A DNA stretch of 64,000 bases from Apiosordaria backusii (GCA_030549205.1 JAUKTV010000008.1:1726768-1790767); one strand, 5' to 3'; counted from the stretch's first letter, positions 23,056-35,639 are shown. Program-made: numbers and translations. The notes: a model not told the origin generated them from the sequence alone.

Positions 23056-26000
23056 ATGCATATCAAACAGATTATTATTCAGGGCTTCAAAAGGTGCGTT
23101 TAGTCGTCTCAAACGCGTCGCCGTTGCGATCAAGCTAACATCCATATGTCTCACAGCTACAAGGAGCAAACCGTCATCGAACCATTCTCTCCAAAGACCA
23201 ATGTCATTGTCGGGCGCAATGGCTCTGGCAAGAGTAATTTCTTCGCCGCAATCCGATTCGTTCTCAGCGATGCCTACACCAACATGAGCCGCGAAGAGCG
23301 GCAGGCCCTGCTACACGAAGGGTCCGGCTCTGCCGTAATGTCGGCTTATGTCGAGATCATCTTCGACAACACAGACAAGCGTTTCAGCGAACCGGGCGAC
23401 GAGGTGGTGATTCGACGGACGATTGCCCTCAAGAAGGACGAATATTCCGTGGATCGAAAGGTCCAGACCCGCGCAGATGTGTTGAAGATTCTTGAGACGG
23501 CCGGTTTTGCCAAGGAAAACCCATTCTACATCGTACCCCAGGGTCGCATTGCGGCCATTACCAACATGAAGGAATCCGAGAGGCTTAATCTTCTGAAGGA
23601 AATAGCGGGTACCAACACCTATGACGATCGGCGGATACAGTCCCTCAAGATCATGGCCGAGACGAATAGCAAGCGCGACAAGATTGACGAAACCCTGGTG
23701 TACATAAAGGAGCGCCTCAGGGAGTTGGAGGAAGAGAAGGATGAGCTCCGCGACTTTCAGGACAAAGACAGGGAACGCAGGTGTCTCGAGTATGCCCACT
23801 GGCATCGTCTCCAGAAGACCAACGCCGAAACCCTAGAACAGGTTGAGGAAGCCAGACAAGGCGGGGCAGGAGCCTCTACCAAGGATCGTACCCAACTGCA
23901 GAGGACGGAGAAGGAGATTGCTGTCCTGGATCAGAAGGCCCATGAACTTAGACAAACCTTGGAATACCTCACCATTGAACGGCGCCAGCTGGACGATGAC
24001 CGCAAAGACGCCGCTCGAGCACGCGCTAAGGCTGAGCTCAGAACCAAGCATCTGGACGAAAGCAGGCATGTCCGTGAGCAGACACGGCAAAGGCAGGAAG
24101 CCGAGCTTCAGGAAGTCAGACAAAAGATCCAACGGGCCGAAGCTGAGCTTGCCAGAGTACAGCCTGAGTATGAGGAGTTGAAGGCGGAAGAGGCCGAGAT
24201 CAAAACTCAGAGAGATTCCGTCGCTGCTGGGCGAAAACGACTCCTTGTCAAACAGACCAGAAGCAGTCAGTTCAAAAACAAGGCAGAACGTGATGCGTTT
24301 CTCAAAAACGAAATCCAGGAGGCGACATCGTCGCTCGGTCTGCAAAAGGCGAATGCCATGGACGCGAGAGAACAAGTCCAGCAGGTAGAAGGCTCGATCG
24401 CACAGCTAGAGCAGTCAATTCAGCATATCAGGGCCAAAATGGAAAGCTATGGAGGCAACCGCACCGCCCTTTTTGAGAAACTGACGAAGGCTCAGGAAGC
24501 CCGAGAACAGCTTGAGGAGGAGCGAAAGCGACTTCGTCGGGAGGACGACAAGCTCAGTTCGCTTATTAGCAGCACCAGGATGGACAGGGACCAAGCGGAA
24601 ACCCAACTTTCTCATGCCATGGATTCGGCGACGTCCAAAGGACTTGCATCAATCCGGAGGCTCAAGCAGGATAAGAACATTCCCGGCGCCTACGGGACGT
24701 TGGCAGAGTTGATGACTGTGCCGATGGACGCGTACAAGTTGCCGGTCGAGCAGGTGGCAGGAAACAGCCTGTTTCATTACATTGTGGACAACCAAGCCAC
24801 CGCGACAATGCTATCTGATCACCTGTATAAGAATTATGGTGGACGACTTACCTTTGTGCCCCTCGAACAGATTCGCCCAAGACAGGTCAAAATGCCTAGG
24901 GCTTCTGATGCCCAACCCCTCATCAGCAAAATCGAGTTCGACCCATTATATGAGAAGGCCTTCCAGCAAGTCTTTGGTCGTACCATCATCTGCCCAAGCT
25001 TGACTATCGCCTCCCAATATTCACGCTCGCACGGTCTTGACGCCATCACTCCCGAAGGTGACACGACCAACAAGAGAGGAGCAATGACGGGTGGGTATGT
25101 TGATGCCAGGAGATCACGCCTGGATGCTGTACAGAAGGTCGGCAAACTGCGGGAGGTGTACGAGCAGCAATTAGCGGATGTTTCCAAGATCAGAAAGGAG
25201 ATCGAGGTGATAGATCAGAAGGTCACGGCAGCGAGGGGCGAGGAGACCAAGATTCAGCAGCAAATGCGCCGCTTCGACCAGGACTATGATCCACTCAAGG
25301 GTGAGCTTCAGAGCAAAAATGGACAGCTCGAACGCCAGCGGGCCCATCGTGAGTCTGCGTTGTCACACTTGGCCGAGGTGGAGAGAAACATGAAAGAGTT
25401 GGACGACTCTATTCTGGCATCGCAAAATGAACTGGCCCAGGACTTTAAGAAAGCCCTGTCGGCGAGCGAGGAGCAAGAGCTCGAGCGCCTAGGCAATGAG
25501 TTGAGCGGTCTGCAGAAGGAGTTCAAGGCAATCAGCACGAAGCGGATCGACCTGGAAGGTCGCAAAAAGTCTCTAGAGACGGAGTTGAATACCCATCTCC
25601 GACCTCAGGAAGATCAGCTTCGAAGCCAGGCTTTTGAGGCGACAACAGCAGGTGGTACTGAGAGCTTCAAGGACGCTCAAAAGGAACTAAAGAAAGCCCA
25701 GAAACTGGCGGCTGAAGCGGAGCAGTCATTGAAGGAGAACGAGCAAAAGATGGAGCAGACCAGCAATGATCTGACGCATCTCGAGGCTCAAAAGGCGCAA
25801 AAGCAGCAGGAGCTTCAGGAACTGCAAAGACGTATTGAGCAGTACCAAAAGAAGATGGAGAAGGCCATCCAGACAAGAGCTCGCCTCATCAGTCAAGCTG
25901 CAGAATACGCCAAGAACATCAGGGATTTGGGTATTCTGCCCGAAGAGGCCTTTGGCAAATATGAGAAGATGAAGTCAGAGCAGGTAAGCAGGCTGAATGT

Positions 26001-26846
26001 GACGGACGAGTTGACCGGACAGCTGGCTAACATGTCCCGAAACAGATTGAATCCAGGCTCGCCAAGGTCAACCAGGCCCTCAAGAAGTACAAGCACATCA
26101 ACAAAAAGGCTTTTGACCAGTACAACAGCTTCACCACACAAAGAGATAACTTGCTGAAGCGTCGGAAAGAACTAGACACCTCGCAGGCCTCTATTGAGAC
26201 GCTCATTGAGCATCTTGACCAGGAGAAGGACGAGGCCATTGAGCGCACATTCAAGCAAGTGTCAAAGGAATTTTCATCCATCTTTGAGAAGCTTGTGCCA
26301 GCTGGTCATGGACGACTTGTTATCCAGCGCAAGGCGGACCGTGGCAAGAACAGAGCTGCGGACAATTCAGATGAGGAGGGTGGGACCGGTGTTGAAAGCT
26401 ATACAGGTGTTGGCATCAGTGTGTCTTTCAACTCCAAGGTTATGGACGAACAGCAAAAGATTCAGCAACTCAGCGGCGGCCAAAAGAGTAAGTATTTTCT
26501 TCCAATATCTAAACTTTTCAGAGATCATGCTGCTAACCGATCACCTTATATAGGTCTGTGTGCTCTGTGCCTGATTTTTGCGCTACAGGCGGCAGAATCC
26601 AGTCCTTTCGTCATCTTTGATGAGGTGGACGCCAACCTGGATGCGCAATACCGCACGGCAGTGGCCAGCCTCTTGCAGTCCATATCGGAAGAGCAAAAGA
26701 CGCAGTTCATTTGCACAACTTTCAGGCCAGAGATTGTACATGTTGCCGACAAGTGCTACGGTGTAACATTCCACAACAAGACCAGTACGATTGACTGCGT
26801 GGCGACGGAGGATGCTCTCAACTTTGTTGATGGGCAGAAGAAGTAA
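23056..26846 (+). CDS. smc3: SMC3, cohesin ATPase subunit
   Basis: Exons are 23056-23093, 23157-25983, 26046-26487 and 26554-26846, giving 1199 aa. SMC3 pairs with SMC1 and the kleisin to form the cohesin ring that holds sister chromatids and extrudes loops. Visible marks: N-terminal MHIKQIIIQGFKSYK, Walker A GRNGSGKS (32-39), and the Lys pair K105-K106 in ALKKDEY, the sites acetylated by Eco1 to lock cohesion, at the same numbers as in human SMC3. Two long coiled coils flank a hinge (about 515-670). The ABC signature LSGGQKSLCALCL lies at about 1097, Walker B VIFDEVDANLD at about 1120. Introns are 62-66 nt with clear branch sites; the last one splits the signature motif. An annotation ignoring the 25984-26045 intron would be cut off after the second coil. 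Nothing looks damaged. Confidence 0.98.
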
Positions 26847-27567
26847 ATACTATTGAAGGATTCTTTACGATCACCATGTGTTCTATCTTTGTTTCATGTG
26901 TTGGAGGGAATAAAAGGATTGGCGTTGACTTGTGTGGTTGGAGTGCTGGTATAAGGGGTCTATTTCAGGGGTGGTACATATCCAAGGGTAATACTAGCGT
27001 GTGCTGCTTTTGTGCGAGAGAGCGAAGGTCCTCAACGGCGATGGCAGGAGTGTGGGCTTGGCTGGCATGTCTCATTCATATTTCTTGGTCTGTAACTAAA
27101 CTATTTGACTGAACGGTTCATAATACAACGGTTATCCCCTTGTCTACTCATTCGGCGACTCTTCATGCTTCATCATAACAGCCCAATATCTGGCTGGAGG
27201 ATGAGACGAAGTCATAGAGATACATCTGGACAAGAAATCAGGCTGAAATCATGGCTGAGCCCGAATTATCTGCTTGTTTTGAGTGGAAAATGAACTCAAC
27301 GAGACAAAATCATCCAAACTGGTTAAGGGGTGAAAAAGGAGGTGATGTTCCCTTTTGGGGAGCAATTGGAGCTTTGACGCAGAGGCTTCTAGAAGCTACC
27401 CCACCATGAGGTTGGTTGATGACTGCGGGGCTGTCAACCTACAAGTCCAAGCAGTGATTCAAGAAACTGATCAGCATCCCATCTACTCTCCAGTTATTTG
27501 TTTAAGCCACACTCTACTGCTTAGGAATTGTTGACACAAACACCGACTCGAGAAAAGACAGCAAGCC
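26847..27567. other. Spacer between SMC3 and CDC37
   Basis: It holds the 3' region of SMC3 and the promoter and leader of CDC37. No gene, tRNA or repeat is seen. Confidence 0.5.
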
Positions 27568-29152
27568 ATGCCTGTGGACTACAGCAAGTGGGTATGTTCG
27601 CAGTACCTCGACCGTCTATTCAAAGCAAGACACTGACCAGCTTGACTTTGACAGGACGCGCTCGAGCTGAGCGACGATTCCGACATTGAAGTGCACCCCA
27701 ATGTCGACAAGCGCTCCTTCATCCGTGCGAAGCAGAATCAAATCCACCAACAAAGACAAGAGCGCAAGCTTCAGATCGAGACATACAAGTACGAACGGAT
27801 CGTCAACGATGGCCTGATCAAGCGCATCTCAGGCCTTCTGGCCGCCCTCAAGTCCCATGCTTCCGAGGCCCAGACCAAAAACCCAGCCGAAGTAGCCTTC
27901 CAAGCAGTCATGGAGTCAGCCGCCTCCCTGGACCCCAAGGATGACCAGCCTCCTGCTCGCCCTGCTGGTATCCATAACGCCGAGGAGCCTCTCCCCACAT
28001 ACACCAAGATGATGGCGACGCTGTTGGATCAAGTAAACAAGGCACTGGACGAGAAGAAGGTTGGCCAAGATAAGAGATATGATGCCATGGTGGAGGAGAT
28101 TGGTGAGCATCTCAGGAAGGTTGAGGACCTCCAGTCCCAGCTCCAGGTAAAGCTGGCAGAGCTTGAGAAAGAGGAGGCGCGCAAGATCACCAGTGAAGGT
28201 ATCCACACTGGGTTTGACAGCACACACATCAACAAGTCTTCTACGCCGGCGTCTTCTTCCGGGGGCAAGCCAAGTTCAAGCGTTGAGCTTCTGAACCCAA
28301 ACTATACCCCCCCTGAGGCCCTACCCGCCCCTAGCTCATCCACGGCCGAGGACGATGATGAAGAAGTTACTGCGTCTCCTGCGGCTCAGAAGTTCGCCCA
28401 GATCAAGTCTAATGAGTATCGCGAGTCACACGCCTTCCTCACCAGCCACCCAGAGATCCTCACAGAAAAGGAGACAGACGGCATCCTGGTCATGGCATTC
28501 GACGCCCAGCTTGAGAACCGCTCCGATTACGCCCGCAACTGCGTACACCAAGCCTTGCTTATCCAATACTGCAGGGCTCTTGGCCGTGACGGCGTTGCTC
28601 TCTTCTTCAAGCGTATCACTACCCCCGGTCACAAGGCTCAGGAGGTCTTTTACAAGGATGTGCAGGATACGTACATGAAGATCAAGAACAGGTCCAGGGA
28701 GATCAACTTGCAAAGGGCGAAGGATGAGGCAGAGGGGAAGACGGAGGGTGTAGAGCAGATTCAGCTCCATGCAGTTGATCCAGGGACGGTGATCAACATC
28801 AGGATTCCACCTAAGGATAGTGATGATTTGGATGTACAAACTGGCAGGGCGATCTTTGAGAGTTTCTCGCCGGAGATGCAGAAGGCGTTGGAGACGGGGA
28901 GTTTGGAGGAGGTTAATAAGGTGCTGGGGAAGATGAATGTGGAGGATGCTGAGGAAGTGGTTGGGAAACTGGGAGATGTGAGTTACCCCTGATCATCACA
29001 TGATGTATGTGGAGATGAAAGGTTGCTAACTTGTGATGCAGGCTGGTGTTTTGAGTGTTGAAGAGGAAGTCATTGATGCTACGACCGAGGAGGGCAAGGA
29101 GAAGATCAAAAAGCTTGAGCAGGAAGCTAAGTATGCTGATGATCCGGAGTAG
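27568..29152 (+). CDS. cdc37: CDC37, HSP90 co-chaperone for protein kinases
   Basis: Exons are 27568-27591 (24 nt), 27655-28977 and 29042-29152, giving 485 aa. Cdc37 delivers client kinases to HSP90 in the cytoplasm. The first exon encodes only MPVDYSKW, and the conserved N-terminus continues as DALELSDDSDIEVHPNVDK. Ser14 and Ser17 sit at the numbers of the CK2 sites that activate yeast Cdc37. A coiled-coil kinase-binding segment follows (about 30-200), with a Ser/Pro linker at about 200-230. The HSP90-binding middle domain begins with KSNEYRESHAFLTSHPEIL (about 250), and a C-terminal helical domain and acidic tail end the protein. The last intron (GTGAGT, 64 nt) must be removed to reach the tail; otherwise the frame stops at 28992. 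Confidence 0.97.
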
Positions 29153-29855
29153 TGGTGGACGTGTAGGATTGGGTATGGAGATTAGTCTGTGTAATAGACG
29201 CGAACTGAGAAGTATAAAATGAACTCATTCCCATAAGGCTTATCTGCTTGGTAGTAGGACGTAGTCAACGCCCGCCAGATCATCAAGATGCGTTTCGATA
29301 TTCCATACCACGGCTTTTGACTTCTCGTACATGCCTCGACGTTGTTTTCTTACAGACATCCATTACCTGGTACACCTGCGTTCTTAATAGTCTTCATCGC
29401 AGCTTCCTCCAAACGTACTTGCCCCTGGTAAGTATTGGGCTCAGGTATAAATAAATATCTTCCAGCAGTACCGATCTCGATTTCAAACTCTCCCTTTTAC
29501 AACAACATTCCCACCTATCGTCTCAGCGTCAAGGGCACTCTTCCATCTTGGAGTCAAGTGGCTCGACGGTTAATCTCTTCCAAATCCTTTATCTCATACA
29601 ATTCTCCAAAACAGATTCTAACAATCTTTCATCATTCAAACCACACTCAATACTTCTTGTTCCCTGAGTAGGCCAACAGTGATTGTCTTCCAGGCCCTAT
29701 TTTCCTTTCAAAGATCTACTATTTCAAATACTGATCACTATTTCCTCATATCATTTACCTTTGCACCACTCAACTAACCTGTTGGGGCAGATCAAATTCT
29801 CGACCTCTCATATCTCCCAATACTGAAGCTGTTCTGAGCATTTACATCGCCCACC
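29153..29855. other. Spacer between CDC37 and the Zn2Cys6 gene
   Basis: About 700 bp, T/C-rich from 29460 to 29850, which fits a promoter and pyrimidine-rich leader for the gene starting at 29856. No gene is seen. Confidence 0.5.
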
Positions 29856-32781
29856 ATGCCCCTTCCAGGTTTCCCCTTTACGCAAAGCTGGGGCTTTCTC
29901 TCTCTTGCCAAAGACGCACCATCGCCCGAAGAAGAGGGCGATAGTACATCGCCTTCAACTCTCGGCCACGGTTCTTCTGAGAATAACGCTGCTCTGACAT
30001 CTCCGCAAGAAACCGATTCTCGTGAGTCTTTTCGTCTTCTGAGTTACTTTTAATCCCAACTAGTCGCTGACTTTTCGAAGACGTGGCGGAAACTCCACCC
30101 AACACTGACGCTGGTCCGAATACTGTGGTCATCCATGATGACCCTGAATCCGATGACGATGAGGTGCTCGACATCACAAAGGCACTGAGGGCAAAGGCCA
30201 GTCTTCGGAAACCATCGCCAACAACAGCAGCATCGGGCCCCCCAGCCCCAGGGAGTTTGGCAGCAGAGGCGCAAAATCGACCAGCCCCAAGGACATCAGC
30301 CATATTGCGCGGGTTGGGGTGGTTGACTGAAAGTTCAGACGCTCCAACGCCAGGTTCGGACAGAATCAGCATGGAACGGTCAACTCAGGTCTCAAATGAT
30401 ATCCAGACAGGCCCCGACGAGGGCATTCCGCCCCGGGCTATACAATCCTCGTTGCAGAGGCAGCAAGAACGGCAGGCTGCAAAGAAAAGCAAGGAGGAGA
30501 AACAACTAGAGAGACAGAAGATTATTGATCTGATAAAAGGGATTGAGCGACGGCAGAGAGAGGGTACCCAGGCGTTTGACGACAGGAGACGACAGGGTAG
30601 TACGGCGCCCTCGTCGAGGGTAGAGGTGGTTGATCTGAGATCGCCGACCTCTGTTGTCACCAAGGCAAGGTCTGTTGCAGCGTCCAGTCCTTCCCGCCAT
30701 TCTCGCCGTAAGAGGGAAGAGCGGAGGCGACGAAAGGAGCAGAAGAGTGCGCGTGCTGGAAGAGGTGCCAACAGCGGCGCTCTGACGGTTGAGTCCCTGG
30801 AGGAGACAGGAACTTCAGGGGTTGATGCAGACATCTTTTTGTTGACGAAGAGGGTCGCCGATGCTAGCTCTCAGAAACCAAGAACACAGATTGTCACTGG
30901 CTTGGAGAGTGGTGATGTTCAACGAGAATATCAAGGGTATATGGGTCCTCAAGCCCAGGCCGAGCTTGCGGATATTCGGCGACCTCTCCCCAGTGTACCA
31001 AGCCGCATTCCGCAGACTGGTCATAACACTCGCAGCTCTATCACCGCTCCGAGCCGTGCTCGAAAATGCGACCGCTGCACCCGTATGAAAAGGCCTTGCA
31101 CTTATGGACAGCCATGTTCTCGCTGCCAGATTGCTGGCGTGGAGTGTGTTTACTTTCATAACAATATCAGACCTCCACGAGCCGAACCCCCTGAGAACCA
31201 ACAGAGAATAACCACTTCGCGCCCCTCGAACCAGACCGAGTCGTTTGTTGATCAGCAATATCGACTCTCCTTGCCTCAGCCCGGCTTTCAGGAGCCCAGC
31301 ATGACCAAAAGACAACCCAGAATTCGACAACCGCCGCAGCCACCGCGAAGCCCGTCCTATTCGCCGTCTCCTGAACCAGACTTATCCCCAGTCGACGCAG
31401 TCCCGGCCATCGATATGTTTGGGCCAGATCAAATGGTCCAGCAGTACGTGGTTTACCGCACACAAAAGCTCCCCATCGATCACAATGAGGACCCCGAGGA
31501 GACTCGCTCCGATTACGCGGTTCGGTGCAGTGAGCACAGCAAACTACTTCATGCCAACCAGCAAGTGTTGGCAAGGCTGAACAAGCCCAAGAAGGGGGTC
31601 ATGGGCAGATCATGGAAGTACAGACCTGGATTGGATGAGGGCCAGGTTCCGGGGTTGGCGGATGGGAGGGTTGAGTATAGCAGTAAGGAGGTGGAATTTT
31701 TCTGGGTGGAGGTTGAGACTAGGGACTTGCATGCGGTGGTTGATTTGAGAGGGGGAGAAAAGGGAGGGGAGTTGACAATTGAACAGCCGGCGAGGGGGTT
31801 TATTATGATAGGAAGAAGTATGATGTTTGGAGTGTGGTTGTGGTGAAGAGGGAGGATCCGGAGGCAATGAAGGTGGAGAGGAAGATTGTTTTTGAGTGCC
31901 AGGGGGAACAAGAGGATGAACAGGGTGTTTCTGAGGCTGAGGAACAGGTCGAAGTCAACACCGAGGTTCAGGAGGTTGAAGCTGAGGTCGAGGTTGAAAT
32001 GGATGCCGAAGGTGATACTGAGATGGGCGGCGAGAATATCACTGCAGAGACGTCAGCTGAGACCGCTGGAGAATCGCAGCTAGCAGGCACGACACAAGCC
32101 GCCACCGAAACCCAGCCAAAGAAAGATTTACCCTGGTGGCATCACGACTACTACGCCGACTCTGACGATGATGAGAACGACGACGACAACGCCGAAGACA
32201 ACACCACCTCACCAGCCGAGAAATACCCCTACAACCCACCTCCCCCCATCATCATCCCCCAAGGAACCAACGCCCTCGACCTCCTATCCATCACACCAAC
32301 CCACCACTCTTCCTACACCCGCCCCAACCTTGCCAACATCGCCGCTCTTGAGGTCTTTCTCTCCCTCACCGAACCCAAAAACAACTACATGGATGATAAC
32401 ATCCATTATAACTTCGTCCTCAAGCCCCCCCAAGAATTCGAGTTTGAAAAAGCCGGACTCGACAACGCCATGACCAGGCAGCTTTTCAATGTTATCTGGC
32501 GGCCCCCGGGGAATACTAACACAGCGAAGTACAAGTGGGAATTTGAGGAGGTTCGGGTGTGGGTTGAGGAGGGAAAGCTGGAAGGGCCGATCGATTTGAG
32601 TGATTTTGTGGTTGAGGATGGGGAGAAGGGGGGTTATTTTGTGAATAAAGGCAAGAAGAAGGAGGTGGGTAGGGCCGGGGATGTCAAAGGGAAGGGGAAG
32701 GCTGTTGAGCAGAGGGATGGGGAGGATGGGAGAGGGGTGTGGGAGGGGGAGGGGGAGGGGGAGGCGTCGGAGGAGGAGTGA
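29856..32781 (+). CDS. Protein with internal Zn2Cys6 cluster; apparent 1-nt frameshift
   Basis: Exons are 29856-30021 and 30081-32781 (intron 59 nt, donor GTGAGT). The start has a good context (CCACCATGCC). The protein is about 955 aa if one frameshift is bridged. A basic, Ser/Arg/Gln-rich N-terminal half has a coiled-coil stretch (about 160-200). A fungal Zn2Cys6 binuclear cluster follows at about residue 380: C-x2-C-x6-C-x5-C-x2-C-x6-C. Then come a Pro-rich segment, a globular part (about 460-600) and very acidic and Gly/Glu-rich tails. The family implies a sequence-specific transcription regulator, but the cluster is in mid-protein rather than N-terminal and no fungal-specific TF domain is seen. 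The frame changes at a five-G run (31794-31798). Adding one G makes the join continuous (PARG then VYYDRKKYDVW) and the total exactly 956 codons. As given, the frame ends at 31846. Confidence 0.68.
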
Positions 32782-33499
32782 TATGTGTATTTAGGGGTTA
32801 TTTAGGCGTTGGTTCGGAGTAGACAGGCGTCAACTAGGAGATTTAAGGCGTAGTTTCGGGGTCGACAGGCGTTGATTTGGGACAGAAGACATTACTTCGG
32901 AGAATGGACGCGTATCTTTTGAAGTGGGAGGCGTTGGCCTTTTTTAAGGGGGCGTTGATTTATTCTAGCAAAGGTGCGTCGAGTTTATAAGGGTCAAAAG
33001 AGGGCCTAAGAGACAGATTCGGGCAATCCAAGGGAATGAGATAGGACATTCAATAACTTAATAAGACTTAACAGATCCCTTAAATTAAAGATAGGAAGTT
33101 TTGAAGTTAAACCATAAAACTTTTCTAAACCCAGAAGCTTCACCTCTAAATAACAAATAGACGGCAACAGTCGCGATAGAAACTGATAACATGCAGCCTC
33201 TCCATTGATCATCTAGAACGGCGATACCCCTTAACATTGACAGGAACTACAACTAGGGACTTCATAGGTATTCCAGCTCAACACGTATCGTCAAGTGGAA
33301 AGCATGGCTCAAATTCTGCCAACCAAGCAGCAAGCGATCATGCGCTTTAAATGGTGTTCGGAGGTCCCGAAGTTGAAGAACACGTGGAGACGGGCGCTAT
33401 CAAGTCTCTCAATTATGACTTGAAGCTACTCATCAACCCAAAACTGAATTAGGTAACTTCCAGTCCTCTCCCCGCCTCTTCCCATCTCTCCCCGAATCG
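32782..33499. other. Intergenic after the Zn2Cys6 gene
   Basis: About 700 bp with no gene. The first 200 bp contain loosely repeated GACAGGCGT and GGCGTTG words. The rest is moderately AT-rich. Confidence 0.4.
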
Positions 33500-34350
33500 G
33501 CGAACCTCTGGGCTTGAGGACGGAGTTACATTGGAGGTTGTCGTCCATGTTGTCCTTCATACGACCGTTTCGAGCCCAGGTTGAGGTTTTGGGTCCATGG
33601 GCTTAAGGACGGAGTGTATAATGAATGTCACTCAGATATTGTTGAACTTGGCGTCACCTCCTCGTCTCATTCTACTCCTCTCCCCAAACGGGCTAGGCTC
33701 TAGGCTTGAGGACGGAGTGACAGTGCATCTTAATGCTGTCTTCTCAACAGTTGTTTCTCCTGGGCCGCGAAGAGATCTGGGGTGGGCTTGAGGACGGAGT
33801 TTTGTTGACGAAGTGGTAAGGAATGTTGTCGTTCGTGGAGTTGCTTCTCGGTTTGGGGTGGAAGTTCACCGGTTGACTCGGAGATGGAGTGGTAGTGTTA
33901 CTAGTGGGAGTGGACGATGTCTCCTAAGCAATTATTTTTGGGATGGGGAACGGGCTCTTGAGTGGGTTTGAGGACGGAGTGAGGACAGAGCGGCATTGAA
34001 TGCTGCCGTTCACGTAGTTTTCGGTCCATGGAAATCAAAAGTTGGGGCGAGCTTCAGGGCCGAGTAGTAGTCAGGGACAGAGAGGCGGTGGAGGATGGAG
34101 CGGTCTTGAAGGATGCAATGACAATGTGGTGTGGTAGCTGTTGCCGCCTGTGCAGCCGTTTCTCACCCAATGAATGAAAGTCATAGGTGGTCTTCAAGAG
34201 AGAGTGGCAGTGCATGTTGTTTTACATGTTAGTTATGTTAGGACAGACGATTCTAGGCGGGCTTGAGGATATGGGGGTAGTGGGAGCCTGTCCATGTAGC
34301 TTTTTACAAGAGCATTACAAAACATCATTGGGACCTTGAGATGGTGGTAG
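33500..34350 (+). repeat. Degenerate ~75-100-bp tandem repeats with core GGGCTTGAGGACGGAGT
   Basis: The core occurs, with few changes, at 33510, 33599, 33702, 33784 and 33964. More diverged versions lie near 33871, 34047, 34186, 34259 and 34332, so spacing is mostly 73-103 bp. Text between cores is partly shared (words such as CTGTC, GTTTC, TGGCAGTG). No long ORF crosses the block. It looks like an old minisatellite array or a repeated non-coding unit. Confidence 0.7.
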
Positions 34351-34781
34351 TGGGTGGGTGTTCTCTGTCAGAGAACAGTTCTTCAGGTTAGCAACAGTGT
34401 TGCCATTCTCTCACACACCTCCACACCACGCGAATCACCACAGCACTAAGCAATCACAAGTTTTCACGTATTTATTCCCTCCCTACCCTCCAACCCTTAC
34501 TCTACAAAAACAAAACATGAACACCACCAATGCATCCCCCTTTTACTCCCCCCTCTCCCCTCTCTCCTCCCTCTCTCATCTCCCTATCCCTGTCTTTCTT
34601 ATCCTCACCCCAAGCAAGCAAAAGAAGTGTAGCAAATAAGCCAACTTTGAAAACCCCATTGCTGCAATATATAAGGTATGCAAACCACCCACCTCCTTCT
34701 CCCACCTCAAAAGCACAATAACAAGCAAATCTTCTCTCCCTTCTCTCTTTACTCTCTTCTCCTCTAATATGCAATTTTATT

Positions 34782-34804
34782 TCTCTCTCTCTCTCTCTCT
34801 CTCT
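34782..34804 (+). repeat. (CT)n microsatellite
   Basis: An uninterrupted CT run of about 11 units lies inside a broader C/T-rich stretch (34480-34800). It is probably part of non-coding DNA near the 3' side of UBP12. Confidence 0.85.
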
Positions 34805-35195
34805 TTCGCTGGGGTTGTAAATGCTCAATGCCATGAATAAGCAAAGAATTCCATCCCATCAAAGCAGAAAAAAGTAAAAGACAACCAAGCTTCTTCCCTC
34901 CGAATCCCATCCCCAAGCCAGTGTTAGGCCAATCAAAGCCAAGTTCCGTTTTGTTCCCCTCCCAAAGCAAAGAAGATGTATGTGCGTGCGTGTGGTGAAT
35001 GTGCAATGTGTGTGCATTGTAGGTACAAGTACTCCTTTATCTCTCTAATCCCATTTCCCACTCCTTTTTTCCGCCCTAAACAAGACAATGCCAGCAACAA
35101 ACATGCACGTGGTCGATGTAGAGTGTATGTTGTGCAATCATGTTAACCTGTTCTTCCCATCCCATGTATGAAAAGCCTGAGCTGTGAATGAATAA
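34805..35195. other. Intergenic, no feature seen
   Basis: Nothing recognisable. It adjoins the in-frame tail region of UBP12 and could be its 3' untranslated region if that tail is translated. Confidence 0.4.
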
Positions 35196-35639
35196 TCATT
35201 TGTTATCACCAAATGCCCAAGACCTCTTGTAGACCCCATCATGCTGTTTTTTGGCCTTCTTCGAAGGCGAGGGTGACCTTGTAGATCCAGACGCCTTCCT
35301 CATTGGAGCCAGCTTCATGCCTCCAGGTGGGGTTGCAGGAACAGGAAGCTCTGAGAGTTTGGGCAATGCAAGAGCCACAGTCGACATGTCATGTGCAGGT
35401 TGCTCAACACTGGTGGCCGGTTCATCACCATCAAAGTTGATCAACGAAGATGTATCCTATGAGCTTCGCGTCTCTGTGTCTATCAAAGTCGACGGGAGAC
35501 CGTCAAGCCGTCTCTCAGCGGTGCCAGAACCCACTCCGGGAGTACAGCGAGGCGCAACATAAACAGGCGGTGGATTATCAGGCCGAGGGACGAGCTCGGT
35601 AAGCCCTAGCTCCTGATTTGCGGAATACCAAACCGGGCC
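35196..35639 (-). other. Coding-like in-frame extension of UBP12 behind two TAG codons
   Basis: This stretch stays in the UBP12 reading frame and holds only one further stop before 35196. The two breaks are TAG at 35640-35642 and TAG at 35457-35459. Both segments look like protein rather than untranslated DNA. The first contains WYSANQELGLTELVPRPDN. The second contains SLINFDGDEPATSVEQP and a Lys/Ser/Pro-rich basic end before a final stop at 35196. Each TAG could be the acceptor of a 3n intron: GTGAGC at 35699 to 35640 is 60 nt, and GTGGGT at about 35534 to 35457 is 78 nt. The intervening bases also read as plausible coding. Alternatives are nonsense mutations (CAG to TAG) or a pseudo-tail. 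Confidence 0.45.

Noticed and set aside
23833..24375. 180-codon minus-strand ORF opposite SMC3
   Set aside because: Leu/Ser/Phe-rich antisense of a Glu/Lys/Arg coiled coil, a familiar artefact.
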